A stretch of 64,000 nt of DNA from Streptomyces pacificus (GCF_011766325.1 NZ_BLLG01000012.1:1-64000), one strand, 5' to 3'. Positions 1 to 9,222 are shown, numbered from the stretch's first letter. The notes: generated by a model not told the origin, from the sequence alone. Numbers and translations are program-made.

Positions 1-2062
1 GCGCCGCCCCCGGTCCGGCCGCCAGCACTCCCCGGGCCGCCTCCGCAACCCGCTGGGCGGTGAACCCGAACTTTCCGAGCAGCTGCTTCAGCGGCGCGGA
101 AGCACCAAACGTGTGCATACCGACCAGGGCCCCCCGGTCGCCGACATACCGGTCCCAGCCGAACGTCGACGCCTGCTCGATGCCCACCCGCGCGGTCACC
201 GACGGCGGCAGCACCTCGTCGCGGTACGCACGCGGCTGACGGTCGAACAGCTCCCAGCACGGCATGCTGACGACGCGGGCGCCGATGCCCCCGGCCGCCA
301 GCTCGTCCCGGGCCGCCAGCGCCAGGGAGACCTCGGAGCCGGTGGCGAGCAGGATCACCTGCGGTTCGCCCGAGGGCGCGTCGGCCAGGACGTACGCGCC
401 GCGCGTGACGCCCGACGCGGCCGCGAGCCGGGTGCGGTCGAGGGTGGGCAGGGCCTGCCGGGAGAGCACCAGCGCCGCCGGTTCGTGCCGCAGCCGGGCG
501 ACGCATCGCCAGGTCTCGGTGACCTCGCCGGCGTCGGCGGGACGGAACACCAGCAGACCCGGGACCGCCCGCAGTCCCGCGAGCTGCTCGACCGGCTGGT
601 GGGTGGGCCCGTCCTCGCCAACGCCGATGGAGTCGTGGGTGAAGATGTGCACGACCGGCAGCTCCATCAGCGCCGACAGCCGGACGGCGCCCCTGGCGTA
701 GTCGGAGAAGATCAGGAAGCCGGACCAGTAGGGCCGCAGTTTGGTCAGGGCCATCCCGTTGGCGACGGCGGCCGCCGCGTGCTCGCGGACGCCGAAGTGG
801 AGGTTGCGCCCTCCGTGCTCCTGCGGCTGCAGGTCGCCCGCGCCGTCGAAGGTGAGCCTGGTCTTCGTGGACGGGGCGAGGTCGGCCGAGCCGCCGAGGA
901 GCCAGGGGACGTTCCGCGCCAGGGCGTTCAGCACCCGGCCCGAGGAGTCCCGGGTGGCGAGGCCCTTGGGGTCCGGTGCGAAGTCGGGGAGATCCCGGTC
1001 CCAGCCGTCGGGGAGTTCGCGGCGCTGTATGCGCTCCAGTTCGACGGCCTCGGCCGGCCAGGCGGCCCGGTAGTCCTCGAACCGCTTCTCCCACGCCGCG
1101 CGCAGTTCCGCGCCCCGGGCGCCGATGCCCTGGGCGAACCGCTCCCGTACCGCGCCGGGCACCCAGAACTCCTCGTCCTCGGGCAGCCCGAGGAAGCGCT
1201 TGGCCGCGCGGACTCCGTCCGGGCCGAGCGGCGAGCCGTGCGCCTTCGGGGAGTCCTCGACGGGCGAGCCGTAGCCGATGTGGCTGTGCACCAGCACCAG
1301 GGTGGGGCGCTCGGACTCGGCCCGGAAGTCGTGGAAGGCGCGGGCGACGGCGTCGAGGTCGTTGGCGTCGGCGACGGTGGTCACGTTCCAGCCGTAGGCG
1401 AGGAACCGGGCTGCGACGTCCTCGGTGAAGGCGATGTCGGTGTGGCCCTCGATGGTGACCCGGTTCGAGTCGTAGATCCAGCACAGGTTCGACAGCCGCT
1501 GGTGGCCGGCGAGGGAGGCGGCCTCGGAGGCGACGCCCTCCATCATGCAGCCGTCCCCGGCGAGGGCGTACACGTCGAAGTCGAACAGCGGGAAGTCCTC
1601 GCGGTTGTACGCGGCGCCCAGCCAGCGGCCGGCGAGGGCCATGCCGACGGACGTGGCGACGCCCTGGCCGAGCGGGCCGGTCGTGGTCTCCACACCGCTC
1701 GTCCAGCGGTACTCGGGGTGCCCGGGGCAGCGGGAGTCCAGCTGCCGGAAGGACTCCAGGTCCTCCAGCGTGACCGACGGGCGGCCCAGCACCTCGTAGT
1801 CCGGGTCGACGGCATGGACCCCGGCCAGGTGCAGCAGGGACCACAGCAGCGTCGAGGCGTGGCCCTCGGACAGCACGAAGCGGTCGCGGTTGGGCCAGAT
1901 CGGGTCCCGGGGGTCGTATCTGAGGAAGCGCTGCCAGAGCGTGTAGGCGACGGGGGCCATGCCCATCGGTGTGCCCGGGTGCCCGGACTCGGCCCGCTGC
2001 ACGGCGTCCATGCACAGTCCGCGGATGGTGTTCACCGACAGGGTGTCCAGGTCGTCGGTCAT
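1..2062 (-). CDS. tkt: Transketolase, 3' end cut by window edge
   Basis: Thiamine-diphosphate enzyme of the non-oxidative pentose phosphate pathway, moving two-carbon ketol units between sugar phosphates in the cytosol. The frame opens at ATG 2062 (MTDDLDTLSVNTIRGLC) and stays open to base 1, giving 687 codons; family members are about 690-700 residues, so only a few C-terminal residues lie outside. Visible motifs are SGHPGTPMGMAP near residues 26-37, the thiamine-diphosphate segment LAGDGCMMEG, GPLGQG, and in the second half GVREHAAAAVANGM, the conserved central transketolase block. The C-terminal domain with GIEQASTFGW is intact. The gene runs leftward; transaldolase or other pentose-phosphate genes may follow outside the window. 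The family call is secure. Confidence 0.96.
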   Translation of the reverse strand, partial: MTDDLDTLSVNTIRGLCMDAVQRAESGHPGTPMGMAPVAYTLWQRFLRYDPRDPIWPNRDRFVLSEGHASTLLWSLLHLAGVHAVDPDYEVLGRPSVTLEDLESFRQLDSRCPGHPEYRWTSGVETTTGPLGQGVATSVGMALAGRWLGAAYNREDFPLFDFDVYALAGDGCMMEGVASEAASLAGHQRLSNLCWIYDSNRVTIEGHTDIAFTEDVAARFLAYGWNVTTVADANDLDAVARAFHDFRAESERPTLVLVHSHIGYGSPVEDSPKAHGSPLGPDGVRAAKRFLGLPEDEEFWVPGAVRERFAQGIGARGAELRAAWEKRFEDYRAAWPAEAVELERIQRRELPDGWDRDLPDFAPDPKGLATRDSSGRVLNALARNVPWLLGGSADLAPSTKTRLTFDGAGDLQPQEHGGRNLHFGVREHAAAAVANGMALTKLRPYWSGFLIFSDYARGAVRLSALMELPVVHIFTHDSIGVGEDGPTHQPVEQLAGLRAVPGLLVFRPADAGEVTETWRCVARLRHEPAALVLSRQALPTLDRTRLAAASGVTRGAYVLADAPSGEPQVILLATGSEVSLALAARDELAAGGIGARVVSMPCWELFDRQPRAYRDEVLPPSVTARVGIEQASTFGWDRYVGDRGALVGMHTFGASAPLKQLLGKFGFTAQRVAEAARGVLAAGPGAA

Positions 2063-2207
2063 GAGCGATCCCCGTTCTCGGGCTTCTCGGCCGATACCGC
2101 CGGTACTTCTCGCATCCTGTCCGGAGCACCCGGCCCGGGCCTCACCCGCGCCGGGTGAACCGCGCCCGGCGGGCGGGTACCGCGATGGCGCTCGCGGGGC
2201 GGGCGCC

Positions 2208-3065
2208 TCAGCCGTGCGGGACGACGGCCACCGGGCAGGCGGCGTGGTGGATCAGGGCGTGGGTCGTCGAGCCGATGTGCGAACCGTGGCCCCGGCGCCT
2301 CCCGAGGACCACGAGCCGGGCGTCCGCGGCCTCCTGGACGAGCCGGTCGGCCGGGCGGCCGACGGCCGACTCCTCCGAGACGTCCACCGCGGGGTACTTG
2401 TCGCGGTACGGCCGCACCGCCTGCGCCAGCGCGGAGGCCGTCTCGGCCTGCGGGCCCGATTCCGCCTCCGCGGCCGCCCGGTGGCGGTGCAGGAACGGGG
2501 CGTGCCGGCTGTGCAGCACATGCAGGGGGACACCGCGGCGGGCCGCGTAGTCGAACGCGAACTCGAGGACCTCGTCCGCGGCGTCGTCGATGTCGAGACC
2601 GAGCACGACCCTGTTCCGGCCGTGCGCGCCACGGGCGTCCTCACGGTAGTCGGGCCGCACCAGCACCACCGGGTGTTTCGCGTCCGCGACCACCTCCTGC
2701 CCGACGGAGCCGACCATGAACCCGCCGACGCCGCTGAGCCCGTGCGTCCCCACGACCAGGACATCGGCCTCGGACCCTGCGTCCAGCAGCACCCTGGCGG
2801 GTGCGTCCTCGACCTCCTCGGCGGCCAGGGTCAGCCCGGGCCTGCGGGCACGGGCGCGCTCCTCCACGGCACCCAGGACGTCCCCCGCCTCCTCGGCCCG
2901 CTCCTCGTGCGTCATCCGCACGGCCTGCGGCTGGTGGGGGATCCACTGCGTGGCGTACACCAGCCGCAGCGGGGCACCGCGCAGCGCGGCCTCGTCGGCG
3001 GCCCAGTCCACGGCCGCGAGACTCCCGTCGGAGCCGTCCACTCCCACGGCGATCGGTCGGGACAT
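2208..3065 (-). CDS. Universal stress protein, two UspA domains
   Basis: A 285-residue cytosolic protein with two tandem UspA domains, about residues 1-145 and 150-285. Domain 1 opens with RPIAVGVDGSDGS and carries the nucleotide-binding glycine cluster VVGTHGLSGVGGFMVGSVG; domain 2 ends with VVLGRRRGHGSHIGSTTHAL followed by ACPVAVVP, the usual Usp C-terminal strand. The ATG at 3065 is preceded by a strong AAGGAGGG ribosome site 7 bases upstream, so the longer upstream frame is not used. Tandem Usp proteins are typically induced by stress or hypoxia in actinobacteria; no specific regulator site is visible. The exact role is not deducible from sequence. Confidence 0.93.
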   Translation of the reverse strand: MSRPIAVGVDGSDGSLAAVDWAADEAALRGAPLRLVYATQWIPHQPQAVRMTHEERAEEAGDVLGAVEERARARRPGLTLAAEEVEDAPARVLLDAGSEADVLVVGTHGLSGVGGFMVGSVGQEVVADAKHPVVLVRPDYREDARGAHGRNRVVLGLDIDDAADEVLEFAFDYAARRGVPLHVLHSRHAPFLHRHRAAAEAESGPQAETASALAQAVRPYRDKYPAVDVSEESAVGRPADRLVQEAADARLVVLGRRRGHGSHIGSTTHALIHHAACPVAVVPHG

Positions 3066-3669
3066 GCTGCCCTCCTTGCCTCGGGCTCTCGCGGGGGGCC
3101 GGGCGCGGTGGGCGCGGCCGTCGGCGCGAAAGGACCCCTGACCAAGAAGGTACCGACTCCCGGAAGACCTCGCGATCCTGGCGGTCACGGAGAGTAGTCG
3201 GCCAGGTGCGGGCCGGGGAGGCGGACCGCCGGGACCCCGGCCCGTGCGGCTCATCGCCCCGAGGGGAAGCGGGTCGCCCTGCGCGGGGGAGCGAAGCGGG
3301 CAGCGGTGCGGCGAAGGAGGTGTCACGCGGTGAGGGGTCGGGGATGGTCATGGCGGGGACCCGGTACCGGCGAGTAGGGCGCCTTCAGGGGGCGGAATCG
3401 CCAGGATGGAAGGGAACCACTGCTCCACGACACGACACCCCGGCACCGCTCGGGCACAGCCCGGAACGACACGGCAGGGAACCACATGGCACAGGACCAC
3501 AGGGCACAGGACCACAGGGCACAGGAGCACAGGGCACAGGACCACAGGGCACGGGACGGGTCGGCCGGCGCACACGCATAAGGGCGCCACCGACGCCGCC
3601 ACTCCCACCACCGACGGCCACGAAACGCCACCGCGGCCACCGACGCCGATATGACAGGGGATCGATCAC
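3066..3669. other. 604-bp gap between usp and treZ
   Basis: No convincing protein gene. It holds the divergent promoter region of the stress protein, a perfect-looking AAGGAGGTG ribosome site at about 3314-3322 followed by a GTG and a 15-codon frame ending at TAG 3375-3377, and the 15-bp tandem repeat block listed separately. The remaining bases show nothing recognisable. Confidence 0.6.
3484..3556. repeat. 15-bp tandem repeat upstream of treZ
   Basis: About five consecutive copies of a 15-bp unit of the form ACAGGGCACAGGACC. Copies differ by one or two substitutions (for example ACATGG at the left end, GGAGCAC in the third copy, ACGGGAC at the right end). The array ends about 110 bp before the treZ start. 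No known operator matches; it looks like a slippage-generated array. Confidence 0.85.
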
Positions 3670-5421
3670 GTGCTGTTCGAGGTATGGGCACCGCACGCGC
3701 AGGACCGGGTCGACTTGTGGCTGGAGGACACCGAACAGGGGATGGAGCGCGACCCGTCGCGGGAGGACTGGTGGACGGCCGAGGCGGACGCAGATGACGG
3801 GGACCGCTACGGCTTCCGGCTGGACGGCGGCCCCGTCCTGCCCGATCCGCGCTCGCGCCGGCAGCCCGACGGCCCGGACGGGCCGAGCGCCGTGGTCTCC
3901 CCCGACGCGTACGTCTGGCGCGAAGAGGACCGGCGCGGCCGGGACCTCGCCGGCGCGGTCCTGTACGAACTGCACATCGGCACCTACACACCCGAGGGCA
4001 CGCTCGACGCCGCCGCCGCGCGGCTCGACGAACTGGCGGAACTCGGCATCACCCATGTGGAGCTGATGCCCCTGTGCCCCTTCCCCGGGACGCACGGCTG
4101 GGGCTACGACGGTGTGGCGCCCTGGGCCGTGCACGAGCCGTACGGCGGCCCCTGGGCGCTGAAGCGCTTCGTCGACACGGCGCACGGCCTCGGCCTCGGC
4201 GTGGTCCTGGACGTGGTGCACAACCACCTGGGGCCGTCCGGCAACCATCTGCCGGCGTTCGGGCCGTATCTGACGGACCTCCACCACACTCCGTGGGGCT
4301 CGGCGGTCAACCTCGACGCCCCCGGCTCCGACGAGGTGCGCGCGTATCTGATCGGCAGCGCGCTGGCGTGGCTGCGGGACTACCGCGTCGACGGGCTGCG
4401 GCTGGACGCGGTCCACGCCCTGGCCGACACCCGCGCCCTGACCTTCCTCGAGGAACTGTCCGCGGCGGTCGACCGGTTCGGGGCCGAGGTGCGGCGGCCG
4501 GTGTTCCTGATCGCCGAGTCCGACCGGTGCGACCCGAGGACGACCGCCCCGCGCGAGGAGGGCGGCCTCGGGATCCACACCCAGTGGAACGACGACTTCC
4601 ACCACGCCCTGCACACCGCGCTGACCGGCGAGTCGCAGGGCTACTACGCCGACTTCGCGCGCGCCCCGCTCGGCGCACTCGCCAAGACCCTCGGCCATGT
4701 GTTCTTCCACGACGGCACGTACTCGACGTTCCGCGGCCGCACCCACGGACGGCCCGTCGATCTCGTCCGCACCCCGGCGCACCGGTTCGTCGGCTACGCC
4801 CAGACCCATGACCAGATCGGCAACCGGGCGACCGGCGACCGGCTGTCGGCGTCCCTCTCCCCCGGGCTGCTCGCCTGCGCGGCCGCACTGGTGCTGACGG
4901 GACCGTACGTCCCGATGCTGTTCATGGGCGAGGAGTGGGGCGCCCGCACCCCGTGGCAGTTCTTCACCGACCACACGGACCCGGAGCTCGCCGAGGCGGT
5001 ACGGCAGGGCAGGCGGCGGGAGTTCTCCGGTACCGGCTGGGCGGCGCGGGACATCCCCGACCCGCAGGACCCCGCCACCCGGGAGCGGTCCTGCCTGGAC
5101 CGCGCCGAGCGGGGCCGTGAGCCCCACGCCCGGCTCCTGGCGTGGTACCGCGAGCTGATCGCCCTGCGCCGGGGCGAGCCCGACCTGTCCGACCCGGACC
5201 TGGCGGCCGTCCGGGTCGCCTACGACGAGGTGGCGCGCTGGTTCGTCTTCCGGCGCGGCGAGATCCGGGTCGCGGCCAACGTCGGCGGGGAACCGGCCCG
5301 CATCCCCCTGGGCTACGGGGGCGGCGGGGTGCTCGCCGCCTGGGGCCCGGCCGTGCCGCCTGGCCCCGATGGAGTGCTCGAACTGGCCGCCGAGTCATGC
5401 GTGGTGCTGCGCGAGCCGTGA
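3670..5421 (+). CDS. treZ: Malto-oligosyltrehalose trehalohydrolase
   Basis: GH13 enzyme that releases trehalose from maltooligosyltrehalose, the second step of the TreY/TreZ route from glycogen to trehalose. It has 583 residues, full family length. An N-terminal immunoglobulin-like domain (VWAPHAQDRVDLWL) precedes the barrel. Barrel motifs are VVLDVVHNHLGPSGN, DGLRLDAVHAL with the nucleophile D246, the acid/base E283 in IAESDRCDP, and D381 in QTHDQIGNR. The GTG at 3670 fits the N-terminus expected for the family and has GGGG about 10 bases upstream. treY and treX are not in the window, so it is separated from its usual partners or sits at the end of an operon-less position. Confidence 0.95.
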   Translation: MLFEVWAPHAQDRVDLWLEDTEQGMERDPSREDWWTAEADADDGDRYGFRLDGGPVLPDPRSRRQPDGPDGPSAVVSPDAYVWREEDRRGRDLAGAVLYELHIGTYTPEGTLDAAAARLDELAELGITHVELMPLCPFPGTHGWGYDGVAPWAVHEPYGGPWALKRFVDTAHGLGLGVVLDVVHNHLGPSGNHLPAFGPYLTDLHHTPWGSAVNLDAPGSDEVRAYLIGSALAWLRDYRVDGLRLDAVHALADTRALTFLEELSAAVDRFGAEVRRPVFLIAESDRCDPRTTAPREEGGLGIHTQWNDDFHHALHTALTGESQGYYADFARAPLGALAKTLGHVFFHDGTYSTFRGRTHGRPVDLVRTPAHRFVGYAQTHDQIGNRATGDRLSASLSPGLLACAAALVLTGPYVPMLFMGEEWGARTPWQFFTDHTDPELAEAVRQGRRREFSGTGWAARDIPDPQDPATRERSCLDRAERGREPHARLLAWYRELIALRRGEPDLSDPDLAAVRVAYDEVARWFVFRRGEIRVAANVGGEPARIPLGYGGGGVLAAWGPAVPPGPDGVLELAAESCVVLREP

Positions 5422-5571
5422 CCGCCCCCGCGGGCCGGCCGACGGCCTCACGGGCTCGGCTCGGCAGCGGCGGACCTACGACCGGGCTTACCGCAGGGCG
5501 AACTTCACGGAGTGCACCCGCTGGTTGCCGCAGGCCTGGACCGCTCGTTGCAGCCGCCCTACGGTGAGGGC

Positions 5572-6774
5572 ATGAAGGTGGAGGCCGCGCGACTGGATTT
5601 CGTACCGCGTCCCATTCTGGAACTGGCCGGTGCGCTCGCCGTACCGCTGATCCTGGCCCCGTTGCCCGCCGGTGCGATCGCCCTCGTGGTCCTTGCCAGG
5701 TTCGGCCTCTCGGCGGCCTGGCCGACCTTTCTTCTGCTGGCCGGGCTCGGGTTCCTCACCGCGCTCTTCGTCGCTGGCACGGGCTTCCGCGACACGCTGG
5801 GCAGCCTCCGCCATGTCGAGATCCGGTCGTCAGCCGATCCGCCCGAAGTCGTGTTCAGAAGCGTGCGGGGGACCGAGCGACGCGTCCGGCCGGCCGATGT
5901 GCAGGCCGTCGGTGTCATCGAGGAGGTGGCACTCGGCGCCAGCGTCAACACCAAGATCGTCTTCACTCTCGCCGGCTTCGGCCCGCTGGAGTGTCCGGAC
6001 GTCCCGGGGGAACGCGCCGTGGAAGTGGCCGCGTGGCTCTCCGACCGCCTCTCGCCGTTCGCCGTCGGGGTGCGGCACAAGGCCGTCCTGAAGGAGCGGC
6101 GCGTGCCGGTCGAGAACTGGTACCCGTTACCTCGAGTGGCGGCCCTGTGGGGGGTGCCGCCCGAGAGCGTCGACGACATGGCGGCCCGCCTCGGCGTGCG
6201 TACCGGCGGGGAATCCGTGCAGCTCTACCGACCCGACGACGTGTACGTGGACGGTCACGACCTGTACTTCCGCCGCCGCGCGGAAGTGGAGGCCGCCCGA
6301 GCCGCGGTTCTCGGCGACGACCGCCCACCGCCGCCGTGGCTGGACGCCTACCCGGACGACAGCGCCGAGCGCGAGGCGACAAGCGACCTGATAGGGATCG
6401 TGATCGCCTGCTACGACCAGCGGATTCGAGCCGCCCGGGACACGGACGACCAGCAGCACCTCGGGCAACTCGGCGCACGGGCGGAGGAGTGCCGAGAGGA
6501 CCGGGAGCAGCTGGCCGAAGCCTCACCGGTGAGGGCCGCCGCCATCACCGCCGCCTCCACCGTGCGCGTGTACGAGGCGGCGCGCGAGGTCATCGAGGTC
6601 ATCGCCGCCCGCCACGAGAAGCAAATGGCCGCAGCCCGACGCGAGGGCGACAGGCAGCGCCACAGGGAACTCAGGGCACGCATGGCCGAGTGCGAAGAGG
6701 ATCTGAAGCGGCTGGCCGAAGCCTCGCCGGAGCGGGCCGCCGCCATCATCGCCGACTACACCACCCGGCTTTGA
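5572..6774 (+). CDS. Membrane-anchored protein with duplicated C-terminal helical unit
   Basis: Not recognised. The 400-residue protein starts at ATG 5572 (MKVEAARLDF); an in-frame upstream start at 5512 lacks a ribosome site. Two hydrophobic segments lie at about residues 15-45 and 48-65, followed by a PH-like soluble region (RHVEIRSSADPPEVVFRSVRG) and a segment LYRPDDVYVDGHDLYF. The C-terminus contains two similar charged helical units: one with RARAxxEECREDREQLAEASPVRAAA-type spacing around residues 290-330, and a second (MAECEEDLKRLAEASPERAA) around residues 350-395. The repeat suggests an alpha-helical bundle or coiled coil. It stands alone between treZ and a transposase remnant. Confidence 0.75.
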   Translation: MKVEAARLDFVPRPILELAGALAVPLILAPLPAGAIALVVLARFGLSAAWPTFLLLAGLGFLTALFVAGTGFRDTLGSLRHVEIRSSADPPEVVFRSVRGTERRVRPADVQAVGVIEEVALGASVNTKIVFTLAGFGPLECPDVPGERAVEVAAWLSDRLSPFAVGVRHKAVLKERRVPVENWYPLPRVAALWGVPPESVDDMAARLGVRTGGESVQLYRPDDVYVDGHDLYFRRRAEVEAARAAVLGDDRPPPPWLDAYPDDSAEREATSDLIGIVIACYDQRIRAARDTDDQQHLGQLGARAEECREDREQLAEASPVRAAAITAASTVRVYEAAREVIEVIAARHEKQMAAARREGDRQRHRELRARMAECEEDLKRLAEASPERAAAIIADYTTRL

Positions 6775-6823
6775 CCATCCCCTCGGGGCGTGGAGCCCGT
6801 GATTGCAGGGGAAGTTGGGATTC

Positions 6824-7010
6824 ATGGGGTCCAAGAAGAAGCCGCCGTACGACGCCGAGTTCCGTGAGGGCGCCGTGCGCATCGTGGTCGAGACCGGGAA
6901 GCCGGTCGGGGAGGTCGCCGAGGAGCTCGGCATCAACCCGGGCACGCTGCACAGCCGGGTGTCGCGGTGGCGGCGCAACGGAACGACGTCCTCGGACCGG
7001 CCCGTGCAAC
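6824..7010 (+). pseudogene. Transposase OrfA stub (helix-turn-helix)
   Basis: From ATG 6824 the frame encodes about 60 residues with the pattern of an IS3-type OrfA N-terminus: KKKPPYDAEFREGAVRIV, then GEVAEELGINPGTLHSRVS, a helix-turn-helix, then WRRNG. After about base 7005 the frame runs into Pro/Arg/Gly-rich sequence with no protein-like character. No OrfB, catalytic DDE domain or clear terminal inverted repeats were seen. This is a truncated remnant of an insertion sequence. Confidence 0.75.
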
Positions 7011-7324
7011 CGACAGCCTGGGCATGGGCTCCTCCATGGGGTGTCGGCCGGTCCGGAAGGGGGCCGGGTGCCGGTGCTCGGCCCCGGCCGACCGGGCCGC
7101 GGTCCTCGGCCGGGGAGTGCGGTGCCCGCTCTGACGGGGGCACCGCCCTGCCTGCGGGAGCCGGTGCGAGCGGTGTCCGTACGTCCGCCTCGATCGCATC
7201 CCCTCTCCGGGTCGCGCCCGTCCGCCTCGATCGCGTCCCTCCGCCTTCCGGCGGTGCCTGCCGGGGCGGTCGCCGCGCGGTCCGGGAGCCGGCCGGGCCG
7301 CGGTCGCCGCCGGGCGACCGGTCC
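7011..7324. other. Non-coding gap with short direct repeat
   Basis: No gene. The segment CGTCCGCCTCGATCGC occurs at about 7181-7196 and again, within the longer CCCGTCCGCCTCGATCGCGTCCC context, at about 7217-7235. Otherwise only GC-rich filler between the transposase stub and the next leftward gene. Confidence 0.5.
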
Positions 7325-8284
7325 TCAGTCGTCGCCCGGGTGCCGGGCCGCGAGACGTTCCAGCATGTCCTGGAAGTCCTCGCCGACCACGATCCGCAGG
7401 CCGTCCCCGTCCAGGTCGCGGTCGCTGAGCTGGGTCAGCGCCCCCGCCCGCCACCAGTAGACGTACGGGGTGATCGCCCCCGGCGTGTCGGCGTACCCGG
7501 ACGCGGCGAAGGCGGCCAGCGCGTTCAGGGACGGGATGACCCCGGCGTCGCGGATGACGTGGAAGGCGATCTGGTGCCGGAACGGCAGCGCGACCAGGGC
7601 GCCGTCCCCCGTGATCTGCTGCCCGGTGACCTGGCGGGCCAGTGTGTCCAGGGCGAGGACGCGGCTGGCCGTGTAGAAGGAGTCGCCGACCACCACCTCA
7701 AGGCGCATCCCTCCGGCGTCCCTGATGGTCTCGTGGCCCTCCACGGGCAGGTCCCGCAGATTGGCCATCGCCCGCTCGCGCAGTACCGGTACGTCGCCGA
7801 GCGGCGCGAGGGCGTCGTCGGTCAGGATCATCACGCTCTCGGGGAGGTCGAGCGCGAGCACCTCGCTCAGTCCCGGAGCGAGCGGCCGGGCGTAGCGGAA
7901 GGTCTCCCTGTCCAGGCCCGCGGAGCCGATCACCCGCGGGTACAGCTGGGACCGGATCCGCTCGGGCGGCATGGTGTCCAGCGCGGACGGCGCGTCCATG
8001 GTGCGGAGCACGGTGCGGACGTGGTCCCGAACGACCTTGGGCCATACCCGGGGGCCCCGCTCGTCGTTGTGGCAGACGGCGGCCAGGTTGCCGAGGCCGA
8101 ACCGGCGTCCTGCGCTGTCGGTGACGGCGTCCGCGTAGACGGTGACCTCCAGGCCCCGTTCGGCGAACGCCTCCCGGACCTGGCCGCGGAAGTGGGAGCC
8201 TTCCGCCACCGAGAAGAAGGCGAACTCCGCGTCCCGGGGGGTGTCGCCCCCGTCGCGCTTCGGTCCTCGCCGGAAAAGCCTCAC
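7325..8284 (-). CDS. Conserved hypothetical protein, possibly DUF1444-like
   Basis: A 319-residue soluble protein starting at GTG 8284 (VRLFRRGPKRDGG). It has no signal peptide or membrane segment. Recognisable blocks are PRVIGSAGLDRETFRYARPLAPGL, ESVMILTDDAL, LEVVVGDSFYTASRVLAL, and DGALVALPFRHQIAFHVIRDAG. The central GDSFYTASRVL region recalls the DUF1444 family, which has no established function; this assignment is from memory and tentative. Upstream in-frame codons exist to 8689, but they cover low-complexity sequence and the end of a TetR fragment, so the later start is preferred. It stands alone and is transcribed leftward. Confidence 0.7.
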   Translation of the reverse strand: MRLFRRGPKRDGGDTPRDAEFAFFSVAEGSHFRGQVREAFAERGLEVTVYADAVTDSAGRRFGLGNLAAVCHNDERGPRVWPKVVRDHVRTVLRTMDAPSALDTMPPERIRSQLYPRVIGSAGLDRETFRYARPLAPGLSEVLALDLPESVMILTDDALAPLGDVPVLRERAMANLRDLPVEGHETIRDAGGMRLEVVVGDSFYTASRVLALDTLARQVTGQQITGDGALVALPFRHQIAFHVIRDAGVIPSLNALAAFAASGYADTPGAITPYVYWWRAGALTQLSDRDLDGDGLRIVVGEDFQDMLERLAARHPGDD

Positions 8285-8478
8285 GTCGACCCCCGCTCGT
8301 CCTGTGGTGCGGATCGGATCCTGATCGACCGTATGGAGCGCGTGTTCGGTGCTGCGCTGCGCGTGCTCAGGTTTCGAGCGTACCGAGCGCACCAGGGGCT
8401 CCGCTTGCCAGGGCCCGGGCCCGCCGCGGGTGACGGCACCGCGCATCCGGTTTCCGGCCGGCGCACACGGAGGGCCGG

Positions 8479-8720
8479 TCAGCCCCCGCCCTGCCCCTGA
8501 CCGGCACGAGCCGTGAATCCGGCCAGGAAGAGTGCCAGCCAGCGGGAGCGCACGGCGGGCTCCTGGTCGGTGGGCGCGGTGAGGACCAGCATCAGGAAGT
8601 CGTCGACGGTGGCATCGGGGCGAAGGTCCCCGTCGGCGACGGCGGCGGCGACAAGCCGTTCCATCGAGGGCGTGTGCTGCACGGCCCACAAGGCCGGCAG
8701 CGCACGCCGCTGCGTGCGGC
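8479..8720 (-). pseudogene. C-terminal fragment of a TetR-family regulator
   Basis: On the minus strand the sequence ALPALWAVQHTPSMERLVAAAV, then GDLRPDATVDDFLMLVL and AVRSRWLALFLAGFTARA, ends at a stop at 8479. It reads like the ligand-binding C-terminal domain of a TetR repressor. No helix-turn-helix N-terminus is present: the upstream sequence in this frame is shadow of the neighbouring HxlR gene, and only about 50 bases separate them. The gene is therefore a decayed 3' remnant. Confidence 0.65.
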
Positions 8721-8776
8721 GGAAGTGCGGCCGGCGGGCGGCCGGCGGGCGGTCGGCGGGCGGTCGGGGCCGGGCC

Positions 8777-9154
8777 TCACGGAGGCCCTGCCCCCTCCTC
8801 CTGCGTGTCGAAGCCTTCGCGGGCGCGTTCGATGGCGGGCATGTTCTGTGCGGCCCAGGCCAGCAGCACGTCGACGGGGTGCCGGAGGGTCTTGCCGAGG
8901 GGGGTGATCCGGTACCTGACTGCCACGGGGCGGGTGGAGATGACCTCACGCTCGATGACTCCGTTGCGTTCGAGCCGGCGGAGCGTTGCGGTCAGCGATT
9001 TCTGCGTGACCTGGGGGATGGCCCGGCGTAGTTCGTTGAAGCGGCAGGGGTGTTCGCAGAGCTCGTTGAGGACGCTGAGCGACCACTTGTCGAGGATCTG
9101 GTCGAGCAGTTCGCGGTGCGGAGGGTCGATGCGGAGTCCGTCGTCGGTATCCAT
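8777..9154 (-). CDS. HxlR-family transcriptional regulator
   Basis: A 125-residue winged-helix regulator. It has the typical HxlR layout: LDKWSLSVLNELCEHPCRFNELRRAIPQVTQKSLTATLRRLERNGVI, a wing with VRYRITPLGKTL, and a C-terminal dimerisation helix. HxlR proteins sense thiol-reactive or electrophilic compounds in several bacteria. No cysteine in a redox-switch position near the N-terminus is evident; the single Cys-rich spot is ELCEHPCRF. It is divergent from ridA with 76 bp between starts, an arrangement that usually means the regulator controls its neighbour and itself. Confidence 0.93.
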   Translation of the reverse strand: MDTDDGLRIDPPHRELLDQILDKWSLSVLNELCEHPCRFNELRRAIPQVTQKSLTATLRRLERNGVIEREVISTRPVAVRYRITPLGKTLRHPVDVLLAWAAQNMPAIERAREGFDTQEEGAGPP

Positions 9155-9182
9155 GGTGAAACCTGGTCTCGTTGAAGTGTCT

Positions 9183-9222
9183 TCCTGCGACTAGATAGCT
9201 TACGGATACCTACTTCGCAGGA
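9183..9222. promoter_or_regulatory. Inverted repeat in hxlR-ridA intergenic region
   Basis: TCCTGCGA at 9183-9190 and its exact complement TCGCAGGA at 9215-9222, separated by 24 bp. Between them lies AGCTTACGGATACCTA, an AT-richer patch that may hold the overlapping promoters. The right arm overlaps the ribosome site of ridA. Probable operator of the HxlR regulator. Confidence 0.55.

Noticed and set aside
113..2158. 681-codon plus-strand frame
   Set aside because: Antisense shadow of transketolase; composition is Arg/Gly/Val-rich without family features.
3484..3556. Possible CRISPR array
   Set aside because: Units are contiguous 15-mers with no spacers and no cas genes nearby.
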